This document shows positions 48,013 through 55,650 of a stretch of 55,650 nucleotides of DNA, one piece after another. The stretch's first letter is position 1; each line of letters starts with the position of its first letter. The notes below the pieces were generated by a model. The model ran no database searches and was not told the DNA's origin. It worked only from the letters and a program-made list of their open reading frames with translations. A program made the position numbers and the translations under genes. Source of the DNA: an uncultured Erysipelotrichaceae bacterium (GTDB lineage: Bacteria; Bacillota_I; Bacilli_A; RF39; UBA660); NCBI GenBank assembly GCA_948439995.1, contig CAOJNP010000005.1, positions 1 through 55,650 on the forward strand, written 5' to 3'.

Positions 48013-49428
48013 ATGAATTTACCAAATATGAAAAACGCAAAATTAAGAGGATTAAAAACGGTTGAATATAAAAAGCAAGAGAATTTATTTTCTTCTAATT
48101 ATGTCGGGAAAAAATATTTTATTCGAACTTATGGATGTCAGATGAATGTTCATGATTCAGAAGAAATTTGTTCTATGGTAGAAAATTTAGGTTTTCAAAA
48201 AACGGAATGTTTAGAAGAAGCAGATTTGGTTTTATTAAATACATGTGCGATTCGAGAAAATGCTCATGATAAAGTATTTGGATATCTAGGAAGAGTAAAA
48301 CATTTAAAAAAAGAGAAGCCAGAACTTATGATAGCAATTGGTGGTTGTATGCCACAACAAGAAAGTGTTATTCATAATATTTTAGAAAAACATCCTTATG
48401 TTGATATTGTTTTTGGAACTCATAATATTCATGAGCTTTCTAAATTGATTTTAAATCATCAGAAAAAGCAAGAAATAGAAGTATATAGTGTGGAAGGAAA
48501 TGTATATGAAAATGTTTTGTATAAACGTGATTCTTCCATTACAGCATGGGTTAATATTATGTATGGCTGTGATAAATTTTGTACTTATTGCATTGTTCCT
48601 TACACAAGAGGAAAACAAAGAAGTAGAAAAATGGAAGATATTTTAAAAGAAGTACAAGAGTTAAAAGATTTGGGATATCAAGAAATTACTTTACTTGGGC
48701 AAAATGTAAATGCTTATGGAAAAGATTTAGAAGAAAATATTGATTTTGCAACCCTTTTAGAAAAAGTAGCAAACATTAAGATTTCAAGAGTTCGTTTTGT
48801 AACAAGTCATCCCTGGGATTTTACGGATCGAATGATTGAAATAATTGCAAAATATGATAATGTAATGCCTTATATTCACCTTCCTCTTCAATCTGGTTCT
48901 TCTAAAATTTTAAAGTTGATGGGAAGAAGATATACAAAAGAAGAATATTTAACTTTATTTCATAAAATGAAAGAACGTATTCCTAAAGTAGCAATTACAA
49001 CAGATATTATTGTTGGTTTTCCTTTTGAAACTGAACAAGATTTTTTAGAAACTTTAGAAGTTGTTAATACTTGTAAATATGATGGAGCTTATACTTTTAT
49101 TTATAGTCCTCGTGAAGGAACTCCAGCTAGTAAAATGAAAGATGAGGTATCAAATTCAGTTAAAGAAGATCGGTTACACCTTTTAAATAGACTCATCAAT
49201 CAGTATTCATTTGAAAATAATCAAAAGTATCTTAATAAAGTAGTACCTGTCTTGATTCAAGGTGTAAGCGAAAAAGATCAAAATAAAGTTTATGGTTATA
49301 CAGACACTATGAAATTAGTAAATGTAATAGCTGATCAAGATGTGATTGGAAAAATTATTTCTGTAAAAATAACGGATGCTAAGAGTTTTAGTTTAGATGG
49401 TGAAATGGTTGTTACGAATCAGAAATAG
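48013..49428 (+). CDS. miaB: tRNA-2-methylthio-N6-dimethylallyladenosine synthase
   Basis: 471 residues. N-terminal methylthiotransferase domain with three cluster cysteines (YGCQMNVHDSE, NTCAIRENA, GGCMPQQE), radical-SAM motif YGCDKFCTYCIVPYTRG (CxxxCxxC), and a C-terminal TRAM domain (~400-470). These residues distinguish MiaB from MtaB and RimO. Adds a methylthio group to i6A37 in tRNAs. Confidence 0.95.
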   Translation: MNLPNMKNAKLRGLKTVEYKKQENLFSSNYVGKKYFIRTYGCQMNVHDSEEICSMVENLGFQKTECLEEADLVLLNTCAIRENAHDKVFGYLGRVKHLKKEKPELMIAIGGCMPQQESVIHNILEKHPYVDIVFGTHNIHELSKLILNHQKKQEIEVYSVEGNVYENVLYKRDSSITAWVNIMYGCDKFCTYCIVPYTRGKQRSRKMEDILKEVQELKDLGYQEITLLGQNVNAYGKDLEENIDFATLLEKVANIKISRVRFVTSHPWDFTDRMIEIIAKYDNVMPYIHLPLQSGSSKILKLMGRRYTKEEYLTLFHKMKERIPKVAITTDIIVGFPFETEQDFLETLEVVNTCKYDGAYTFIYSPREGTPASKMKDEVSNSVKEDRLHLLNRLINQYSFENNQKYLNKVVPVLIQGVSEKDQNKVYGYTDTMKLVNVIADQDVIGKIISVKITDAKSFSLDGEMVVTNQK

Positions 49429-49582
49429 AATAAAAAATAATAAGTGAGATAATATAATGACTATACTTGAAATATTTTTATGTGTTATTTCAATTTTTGT
49501 TATACCAAAACGGTTGGCTTCTATATTTTTAGGGAAATGTGCCAAAGATATTATTATTATGGTAATCTAATTATAGGTTATA

Positions 49583-49735
49583 ATGGTAGATATCTTTATA
49601 GAGTTAAGTAAAAAGTATGATAATCAAGAAATACAAAAGATATTCTGTTCTAAGTGTAATATTTCTTATGGTAATTTTCCAAGCAAAAATTTACAAAGAG
49701 AAATAACTCTTCATTTAATAAAGGATAGTATATAA
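49583..49735 (+). CDS. Possible small protein with a CxxC motif
   Basis: 50 codons: MVDIFIELSKKYDNQEIQ, FCSKCNISYG, LQREITLHLIKDSI. The composition is protein-like and has a CxxC, but no good ribosome site is visible, so it may be a gene fragment. The sequence from 49429 to 49582 and 49736 to 49819 holds nothing else that I can support. Confidence 0.3.
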   Translation: MVDIFIELSKKYDNQEIQKIFCSKCNISYGNFPSKNLQREITLHLIKDSI

Positions 49736-49819
49736 TTATTAGAATTATATTTTTAATACTATGAATTTTAAATATTGTTCTATCATTTAAATTATACTTT
49801 GAAAGGGAGATGAAGTTTT

Positions 49820-50239
49820 ATGAATTTAAAGAAAATCGAAGAATTTATTGATAAACAAAAAGTTTGCTTTATATGTTCTATTGATGATGAGAATTATCCA
49901 AATGTGAAAGCAATGTTAAAACCTAAAAAAAGAATAGGACTAAAAGAATTTTATTTTTCTACTAATACTTCATCTATGAGAGTAAAACAATATCAAAATA
50001 ATACTAAAGCTAGTATATATTTTTATCATAAGGGTCTAGTTAAGTATGTTGGCGTTATGTTAAAAGGAAAGATGGAAGTTTTAATTGACCAAGAACATAA
50101 AAATATGATTTGGAAAACAGGTGATACAATTTATTATAAAAAAGGAGTTACCGATCCAGATTACTGTGTTTTAAAATTTACTGCTACAAGTGGTAGATAT
50201 TATTGCGATTTAAAGACAGAAAGTTTTGATATAGAGTAA
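49820..50239 (+). CDS. Pyridoxamine 5'-phosphate oxidase-like flavin-binding protein
   Basis: 139 residues, split-barrel fold: VCFICSIDDENYPNVKAML, KEFYFSTNTSSMRVKQYQNNTKASIYFYH and GVMLKGKMEVLID are the usual strands. Small members of this family bind FMN or F420, and many are general-stress proteins. AAGGGAGATG precedes the ATG. Exact substrate not predictable. Confidence 0.82.
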   Translation: MNLKKIEEFIDKQKVCFICSIDDENYPNVKAMLKPKKRIGLKEFYFSTNTSSMRVKQYQNNTKASIYFYHKGLVKYVGVMLKGKMEVLIDQEHKNMIWKTGDTIYYKKGVTDPDYCVLKFTATSGRYYCDLKTESFDIE

Positions 50240-50250
50240 TTCAAATAGTT

Positions 50251-50397
50251 AGATGAATTATTAACGCCATTAAATATAGATTTAGATCCTTCAGACATTA
50301 AATTGATGGTAGACTTTGTAAAAGAGCATGAATATATAGGATATTTTGTTAAAGAAGAAATAGAAATGCTTAAAATGTTAGGGCTCTTTTCTTTATA
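50251..50397 (+). pseudogene. Open remnant of an unrecognised gene
   Basis: After a TAG, about 48 codons read LDELLTPLNIDLDPSDIKLMVDFVKEHEYIGYFVKEEIE... to TAA. No start codon at the beginning and no ribosome site; protein-like composition suggests a gene 3' end left by deletion. Confidence 0.3.
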
Positions 50398-50400
50398 AAA

Positions 50401-50424
50401 AAAACCACACCTTTTGGTGTGATT
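50401..50424 (-). terminator. Intrinsic terminator of the ger operon
   Basis: CACACC/GGTGTG stem with TTTT loop; on the minus strand it is followed by eight T. Confidence 0.8.
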
Positions 50425-50469
50425 CCATTTTAATTTCATAAAAATCAATCTTTTAAAAAATGATTTTTT

Positions 50470-51510
50470 TTATGAAATATTTTTTGTTTTTTTATTGATG
50501 AAATGATATAGCATTAACAGTAAAATTATAAATATTTCAAAGCTTCCTAATATTAGAGGTAGATAGATATACATTTCTAATTCAATATAGTAAATTTCAC
50601 CCAAGTAAATAACAAGAAAATATAATATTGTTAAAATTCCTAAAAATAGAATTTTGTTTTTCTTTTTGGGAAGTGTCATTTTAATATTATTTGCACTAAT
50701 TGCTAATGTCATAAATACATCTAAAATCCAGGTAATACTTACAATATTTTCGACTTTTTCTAAAAATTGAAATACTTTTATTTTTTTTAAAATCATATAT
50801 TCTGGATATCGATAAATTTGAATTAAATTAGGTCCTAAAACAGCAATAATTAAAATACCAATTAAAATAATTGTTCCAGTAGAGAGTAAGTATTTTCGAA
50901 TTAACTTATTGTCTTTCATGGGTGCGTTTAATAATAATAGAAATGGTGAAGAAGTGTAAAAAGCAAAAAATAATGTACATTTTATCATGTTGAAAGTACT
51001 TTGATTCATAATCGGCATAAATTTATCAGTGGTACCATAAGGTGTTAAAATAGCGATGGAAAGTAATACGATAACCAAAGAGATTGGCATAAAGATTTCT
51101 GCTATTCTTCCAATGCTTTGCCATCCTTTGTTGGTAATTCGATAAATTAAGAAAAAAATGGGAATTAGAATAAAATAAGTTGGAGAATAGATTAAAAAGA
51201 AGGAGGAAGCAAATGTTTCTAATATAAAGAAGAGTTGACTTAAAATATAAAAGTTAAAGATTAAAAATATGGTTAAAACAATATATTTTAAAATTTTATT
51301 TTCATTTAAATATTCTTTTAATGTTTTTTCTCCCATCCATTTTTTAATTTTGGAAATACCATAAATTAACATAATTCCTAAAAGAGTACCAAGCAAGAAA
51401 CAAATCCAAGAATCTTTATTGGTATAATAAAGAATAACAGAATAACCAAATCCCAAAAAGAAAGCACGTCCTAGAAAATAGGATAAGGAATATATTTTTC
51501 TTTTACTCAT
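50470..51510 (-). CDS. gerB: Spore germinant receptor subunit GerB (amino-acid permease-like)
   Basis: 346 residues, about ten membrane helices, in the spore-germination branch of the APC superfamily: start YSLSYFLGRAFFLGFGYSVILYY, and later IITYPEYMILKKIKVFQFLEKVE-type sequence of the GerAB family. It forms the ligand-binding channel subunit in the spore inner membrane. Overlaps gerC by eight bases. Confidence 0.88.
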   Translation of the reverse strand: MSKRKIYSLSYFLGRAFFLGFGYSVILYYTNKDSWICFLLGTLLGIMLIYGISKIKKWMGEKTLKEYLNENKILKYIVLTIFLIFNFYILSQLFFILETFASSFFLIYSPTYFILIPIFFLIYRITNKGWQSIGRIAEIFMPISLVIVLLSIAILTPYGTTDKFMPIMNQSTFNMIKCTLFFAFYTSSPFLLLLNAPMKDNKLIRKYLLSTGTIILIGILIIAVLGPNLIQIYRYPEYMILKKIKVFQFLEKVENIVSITWILDVFMTLAISANNIKMTLPKKKNKILFLGILTILYFLVIYLGEIYYIELEMYIYLPLILGSFEIFIILLLMLYHFINKKTKNIS

Positions 51511-52585
51511 CTTTTTTCACCTCGAATGTCTTTCCATTTTTGTTAATTTTTATTGTGATATCTGTTTCTAATTGGAGTTTGTTCCAATTTTCTAATTCGG
51601 TTCTCTTTTTTTGATAATATTTTTTTTGGACACCTAAAATATCTGTATTTTCCTCTATAATAGTTTTCCAAAATTCTTCATATTCTTTTTTTAAAATTTC
51701 TTCATATTTTGTTGCTAGTTCTTCATAAATTTCTCCTTCTCGAAAATCATATCCACAACTATCTTTTACAACACCTGCTTTTAAGTTGCTTTTTATTTTA
51801 ATTGTTTCTTCTGTAATTTCAATATTTGTTTTTTTATTATCATATAAATTGATAATCGTAAAGCCATCTTTTTCGTTTTCGCAAGGAAGATTTAAGCGAT
51901 GATTGGAAGATTCATTGTTTAATACATTTAAAATTGCTGCATTTTCAGGAGATAGTATTTTTTTTAATTTTCCATTTTCTAAAGCTGCGGCACCAGCTAG
52001 AGTTACTTTTCCGTCTAACAATTCAATTGCTGTGAGAGCAGGATCAATTCTTTCATCTTCATATTCATCCATAAAATGATCAAAATCTACTTTCAATCCA
52101 ATGTTTTCATTGAATTTATTATTTCGAATTAAAGAATCTATTTGTTCTGATACAACAGGGGATTCTTTGGTCGTGTTTTGAAGAATTTTTTTAGCCGTTG
52201 TACCTTTTGCTATTACAGGAGAAAAGACATTTCTGATATATGGTTCTCTTAACATATAATCTGCGATAATTCTTAATTCTTCTTTGGCTGCATTTTCTCC
52301 TATAATCAATACTTTTAGATGTGAAAGATAGGTTTCTTTACTAATGGAATCGGAAGCATTTTGAAATGCTTCTACAATTGTTTTTCCTACTCCTTCTACC
52401 ATGTATGCTTTTAGCATTGGACTTTCACTTTTTTGATTGTTTAAAATTTCATAATTGACAATATAATTTTCGTCTTCATAGTCAATGGAAATACCAGATA
52501 CAATGGCTCGATCATTTAATTCTTGATAATCATAACAACCAGTGATGGTAAAAAGAGTAATTATTAATAAAATTAATTTTTTCAA
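51503..52585 (-). CDS. gerC: Spore germinant receptor lipoprotein GerC
   Basis: 360 residues. Signal peptide with lipobox ITGC (Cys at ~17), then the GerAC start YDYQELNDRAIVSGISIDYEDENY, and KTIVEAFQNASDSISKETYLSHLKVLIIGENAAKE, the most conserved part of the family. The start overlaps the gerA stop (ATGA), so the subunits are coupled in translation. Confidence 0.93.
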   Translation of the reverse strand: MKKLILLIITLFTITGCYDYQELNDRAIVSGISIDYEDENYIVNYEILNNQKSESPMLKAYMVEGVGKTIVEAFQNASDSISKETYLSHLKVLIIGENAAKEELRIIADYMLREPYIRNVFSPVIAKGTTAKKILQNTTKESPVVSEQIDSLIRNNKFNENIGLKVDFDHFMDEYEDERIDPALTAIELLDGKVTLAGAAALENGKLKKILSPENAAILNVLNNESSNHRLNLPCENEKDGFTIINLYDNKKTNIEITEETIKIKSNLKAGVVKDSCGYDFREGEIYEELATKYEEILKKEYEEFWKTIIEENTDILGVQKKYYQKKRTELENWNKLQLETDITIKINKNGKTFEVKKDE

Positions 52586-54018
52586 TTTTCATTTCTCCTT
52601 TGTCTGGTTAGATTTTTTTTCGTAAGCATACGACTACGTCTGTTTTCTTTATCCACTCTGGTTCTTAAAATTCCTTTATTTAAATAAATTTTGTCATAAG
52701 GTGCAAATGGATAAAAGTATGGTTTTTTAATTGAAGTTAATTCACTTACGTGAATAAAGAAGTAAATCAATGCTAAGAATACACCAAATAATCCATATAG
52801 GGTAGCTGTAATTAGAAAGATGAAGCGAAAATGTCGAATTGCACTTACAATTTCTTGATTGGTAAATATTAAACTTGTTATAAAAGTAAATGCAATTACG
52901 ATAATCATAATAGGAGAGACGATTCCTGCGCTAACCGCTGCTTCTCCAAGAACCAAGGCTCCTAAAATAGAAATAGCACTTCCATAAGAATTGGGGAATC
53001 GAACATCACTTTCTTTTAAGATTTCACAAATAACGAGCATTATGAGGGCTTCTACAATGGCTGGAAACGGCACATCGGCTCGTTGTGTTCCAAAGTTAAT
53101 TAAAAGAGAAGTCGGGATTGTTTCTGGATTGTAGTTAATCATTGCAATATAAAATCCTGGAGTAATCATAGTAAAGAAAAAACAAGCTAATCGTAATATT
53201 TTTAAAAAATTAATATTTTTACTTTTTTGATAATTATCGGCAGCAGGATTAATAAAATCTCCAAAAAAAGCTGGTAAAATAAGGGCAAAAGGGGAAGTAT
53301 CAACTAAAATGGCAATTTTTCCTTCCAATAATGCATTGGACACTGTATCTGGTCTTTCAGAACGAACAACAGTTGGAAAATGTGTATTATTTTCTAATTC
53401 TAAATATTCTGCAATGGTACCTGAGTCAATAATTCCATCAATATCAATTTTTTCTAATTCTTTTTTGATTAATTCTAAATTTTCATTGTCAGTAATGTCT
53501 TCAAAATATAGCATATTAATCATCGTTGTCGTTTTTCGACCAATCACTAGTGTTTCTGTTTTTAAAGTACTAGATTTAATTCTTCTTTTAATTAATCCTA
53601 AATTAATTTGAATGTTTTCGGTAAAACCATCTTTGGGTCCAATAATTGCTGGTTCACTGGTGGGTTCTGGAATACCACGATTAATATCAGCTTTGGTTTC
53701 TAAAGCGTAGATTTCATCTTCATGGATTACAATGGTAAAACCATTGGTAATATAAAATTCGATTTGATCAATTTCTTTTATATCAACTGTGTTCGGAGCA
53801 GGAATTAAGCTTTGAATATTTTTTAAACTTTTTTCTTTTTCCCCACTTAATAAACTTAAATTTTTTAATACATAATTATTAACTTTATCAGAACCAGAAA
53901 CACTTTCTAAATATGCAATATAAACGGTTTCTTTGTTATCCAATATAATTTCTTTTAAGATTAAATCAGGACATTTTTTGAATTCTTCTTTGATTCTTGC
54001 GACTATTTTATTGTTCAT
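52582..54018 (-). CDS. gerA: Spore germinant receptor subunit GerA
   Basis: 478 residues from ATG 54018, which has GGTGA five bases upstream; the frame starts nine codons earlier without a better site. The soluble N-terminal half contains the family's DGIIDSGTIAEYLE and FPTVVRSERPD segments. The membrane half starts with the conserved EGKIAILVDTSPFALILPAFF, followed by four to five membrane helices, and the tail is strongly basic. First gene of an A-C-B operon; receptor oligomerises into a germination channel. Confidence 0.95.
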   Translation of the reverse strand: MNNKIVARIKEEFKKCPDLILKEIILDNKETVYIAYLESVSGSDKVNNYVLKNLSLLSGEKEKSLKNIQSLIPAPNTVDIKEIDQIEFYITNGFTIVIHEDEIYALETKADINRGIPEPTSEPAIIGPKDGFTENIQINLGLIKRRIKSSTLKTETLVIGRKTTTMINMLYFEDITDNENLELIKKELEKIDIDGIIDSGTIAEYLELENNTHFPTVVRSERPDTVSNALLEGKIAILVDTSPFALILPAFFGDFINPAADNYQKSKNINFLKILRLACFFFTMITPGFYIAMINYNPETIPTSLLINFGTQRADVPFPAIVEALIMLVICEILKESDVRFPNSYGSAISILGALVLGEAAVSAGIVSPIMIIVIAFTFITSLIFTNQEIVSAIRHFRFIFLITATLYGLFGVFLALIYFFIHVSELTSIKKPYFYPFAPYDKIYLNKGILRTRVDKENRRSRMLTKKNLTRQRRNEN

Positions 54019-54071
54019 ATATTTCACCATTTTTAAAATACCCAAAACTATTCATGCTATACAAAATAATG

Positions 54072-54099
54072 TATAATGGAATTAGGTGATAGAAAATGC
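54072..54099 (-). promoter_or_regulatory. Candidate forespore (sigma-F/G) promoter of the ger operon
   Basis: On the minus strand GCATT (54099-54095), 16 bases, CATTATA (54078-54072). The -10 matches CATWMTA fully and the -35 four of five. The same bases give TATAAT for the plus-strand gene. Leader ~47 bases. Inference from consensus. Confidence 0.4.
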
Positions 54100-55292
54100 A
54101 AGTTGTAATAGAGAAATTAGATCATCAATTAAGAGGAATTGGATATATTGATAAAAAGGTTATTTTTGTTCCAAAAACATTACCAGGAGAAGTTTGTGAA
54201 GTAAAAATAACAAAAGAAAAAAAGAATTATTTGGAAGGTGTTCTTTTAAGTCATATAAAGACCAGTGAAAAACGGGTTTTGCCAAGTTGTCCTTATTTTT
54301 CTATTTGTGGCGGTTGTGATTTAGAGCATATGTCTTACGAAGATACTATTTTTTATAAAAAGAAGATGTTAGAGGAATTGTTTTCAAACCATTTAAATTA
54401 TTGCAATTCTATTTTAATCGAAGCATGTGATAATCCTTGGTTTTATCGAAATAAATTACATTTAAAAGTAGTAAATGGTCAGATAGGATTTTATATATCT
54501 AATACACATTCTTTGGTTGGGATTTCTGAATGTAAAATTGCCAAAGAATCAATCAATAAAGTGTTAAAAGATTTTTCGATGTATTCTTTTTTAAATGGAG
54601 AAATTGTTATTCGAACAAATGATAATGATGAAATTTTGTTGGATCTTATTACGGAAGAAAAAATCCAAATATTAAGTGAATTTACTTCGAGGCATAAAAT
54701 CGTTGGAATTTTACAAAATCATAAATGCATTTATGGAGAGCCATTCTTTTATGAAAGAAGAAATGGAGTTTTATATCAAGTTTCATTTGATTCTTTTTTT
54801 CAAGTGAATGAGGAAATCAGTAAAAAATTATTTTACTATGTTCGAAATGCTTTAAAACATGATCGAAATATATTAGATTTGTATTGTGGAGTAGGGTCTC
54901 TTAGTTTACAGGTACAAAATAAAGAAGTTTCGGTTACTGGAATAGAAGTTGTTTCAAATGCTATTTTAAATGCAATAAGAAATGCAAAGCTCAATCATAG
55001 AAATCATTTTCAATTCCATTTAGGAAAAGTAGAGGATCTTATTTCTAAAATTCCAATTCATTTTGATACAGTAATAGTAGACCCTCCAAGAAGTGGTTTA
55101 GATCAAAAAACAAGAGATGTTCTTTTTAAAATGCTACCAAATAAAATTCTTTATGTTTCTTGTAATCCCTCAACGTTGCTTCGCGATTTAAAAAAATTGT
55201 GTTTTTCTTATCAAATAGAAACAGTACAAGGATTTGATATGTTTCCATATACAAAACACGTGGAATGCATATGCGTGTTAAATAGGCGATAA
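54096..55292 (+). CDS. 23S rRNA (uracil-5-)-methyltransferase RlmD/RlmCD type
   Basis: 398 residues. A TRAM-like start (residues 1-55), 4Fe-4S cysteines in CPYFSICGGCDLEH, SAM-binding LDLYCGVGSLSLQV, then VDPPRSGLD and the catalytic-Cys block LYVSCNPSTLLRDL. These fit the TrmA/RlmC/RlmD family; in Gram-positives one enzyme (RlmCD) often does both 23S sites. AGGTGAT precedes the ATG. Divergent from gerA. Confidence 0.92.
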   Translation: MQVVIEKLDHQLRGIGYIDKKVIFVPKTLPGEVCEVKITKEKKNYLEGVLLSHIKTSEKRVLPSCPYFSICGGCDLEHMSYEDTIFYKKKMLEELFSNHLNYCNSILIEACDNPWFYRNKLHLKVVNGQIGFYISNTHSLVGISECKIAKESINKVLKDFSMYSFLNGEIVIRTNDNDEILLDLITEEKIQILSEFTSRHKIVGILQNHKCIYGEPFFYERRNGVLYQVSFDSFFQVNEEISKKLFYYVRNALKHDRNILDLYCGVGSLSLQVQNKEVSVTGIEVVSNAILNAIRNAKLNHRNHFQFHLGKVEDLISKIPIHFDTVIVDPPRSGLDQKTRDVLFKMLPNKILYVSCNPSTLLRDLKKLCFSYQIETVQGFDMFPYTKHVECICVLNRR

Positions 55293-55650
55293 ACCCTTAT
55301 AAATAAAGGGGAAATCAACTATTCAGTAGAGGTCAAAAAAATGGTAAAAAAACGATAAAAAATTGATGTTTTTACTAATTTCTGCAAAAAATATTATAAA
55401 GGTTGTCTGTGGAGAATATGTTTCATCATACCACCCTAACTGGTATGTGGTGTGTAATTAAAATTTGTAGTAAGGAGCAGGTTGCAATGAAGAAAATAAA
55501 TTAAAATTGAACAAGCAGAATTTGGACTAATATTTAAAAAGGTTTTATATGTGGGATAGGTTATTTAATTGCAAAATAATTTAATCATCTCACAGATAAA
55601 TAGTAATTTGGTACTATAAAAGTGTAAGGAGTAGATCTAGTAGTTTGATT
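55293..55650. other. Right-end sequence without a recognised gene
   Basis: No convincing ORF. Near the start a CCCTT/AAGGG pair could be a weak terminator. A hairpin CATACCA/TGGTATG (55429-55449) sits between ATTATAAAGG and a good ribosome site (AAGGAG at ~55472) that leads only to a five-codon ORF. It looks like a leader region or small RNA cut loose from its gene. Confidence 0.35.

Noticed and set aside
1-55650. CRISPR array, rRNA operon or complete insertion sequence
   Set aside because: No regularly spaced repeats, no rRNA sequence and no transposase gene were seen on either strand.

Overview
The window is strongly AT-rich bacterial DNA. It uses the standard bacterial code: TGA serves as a stop and Trp is TGG. 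Shine-Dalgarno sites are strong GGAGG types. Several gene sets point to a low-GC Bacillota lineage of the Bacilli type that makes endospores: the DnaB/DnaI helicase-loading pair, HrcA/CIRCE control, T-box leaders on thrS and serS, and the order spoIVA-hup and murF-ddl. The sporulation genes present are cotE, spoVIF, spoIVA and a gerA-gerC-gerB germinant-receptor operon. Compact operons, missing protein domains (ClpB without its N domain, ThrS without TGS) and many single-copy housekeeping genes fit an uncultured gut-type Bacilli (Erysipelotrichia/RF39-like). That placement is inference.

Layout. 1-5.5 kb is a decayed mobile-element zone: a MobV relaxase running in from the left edge, a phospholipase-like/HAD fusion, a second truncated mob gene, a decayed type I toxin-antitoxin locus, frame-shifted remnants, and one intact gene of unknown function. 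5.8-14.7 kb holds a membrane XRE regulator, a ferritin-like protein, a CrtI-like oxidoreductase with a ferredoxin-reductase partner, a membrane-anchored protein, an HD phosphohydrolase and the YmfF/YmfH M16 pair. 14.8-22 kb is core: cotE, rpsP-khpA, a lone prepilin, der, an alpha/beta hydrolase, murF, ddl. 22-25.3 kb is an accessory island of small XRE regulators around spoVIF, ending in a DGQHR-domain gene fused head-to-tail with an HNH nuclease gene. This is the best candidate for a little-described system.

25.4-31.4 kb is core again: spoIVA, hup, cdsA-rseP, tRNA-Arg, a VanY-type carboxypeptidase. 31.4-33.7 kb is dense in non-coding structure. It has a well-folded RNA with a terminator just upstream of a possible nuclease-like gene, a type I toxin-antitoxin locus that looks intact, a 32-bp direct repeat, an ORF broken by one TAA, and tRNA-Met. 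33.8-41.4 kb holds a Rieske oxidoreductase, a thioredoxin-like protein, dnaB-dnaI and CIRCE-controlled clpB. 41.5-49.4 kb holds a phosphoesterase split by a TAA, T-box-thrS, T-box-serS, an AraC/VOC/HhH cluster and miaB. The right end holds gene remnants, a PNPOx-like protein, the ger operon (minus strand) and an rRNA uracil methyltransferase.

Together the genes cover translation, envelope synthesis, replication initiation, stress proteolysis and sporulation/germination, with two zones of mobile or selfish elements between them. All calls come from reading translated sequence, motifs and spacing; no database search was run.
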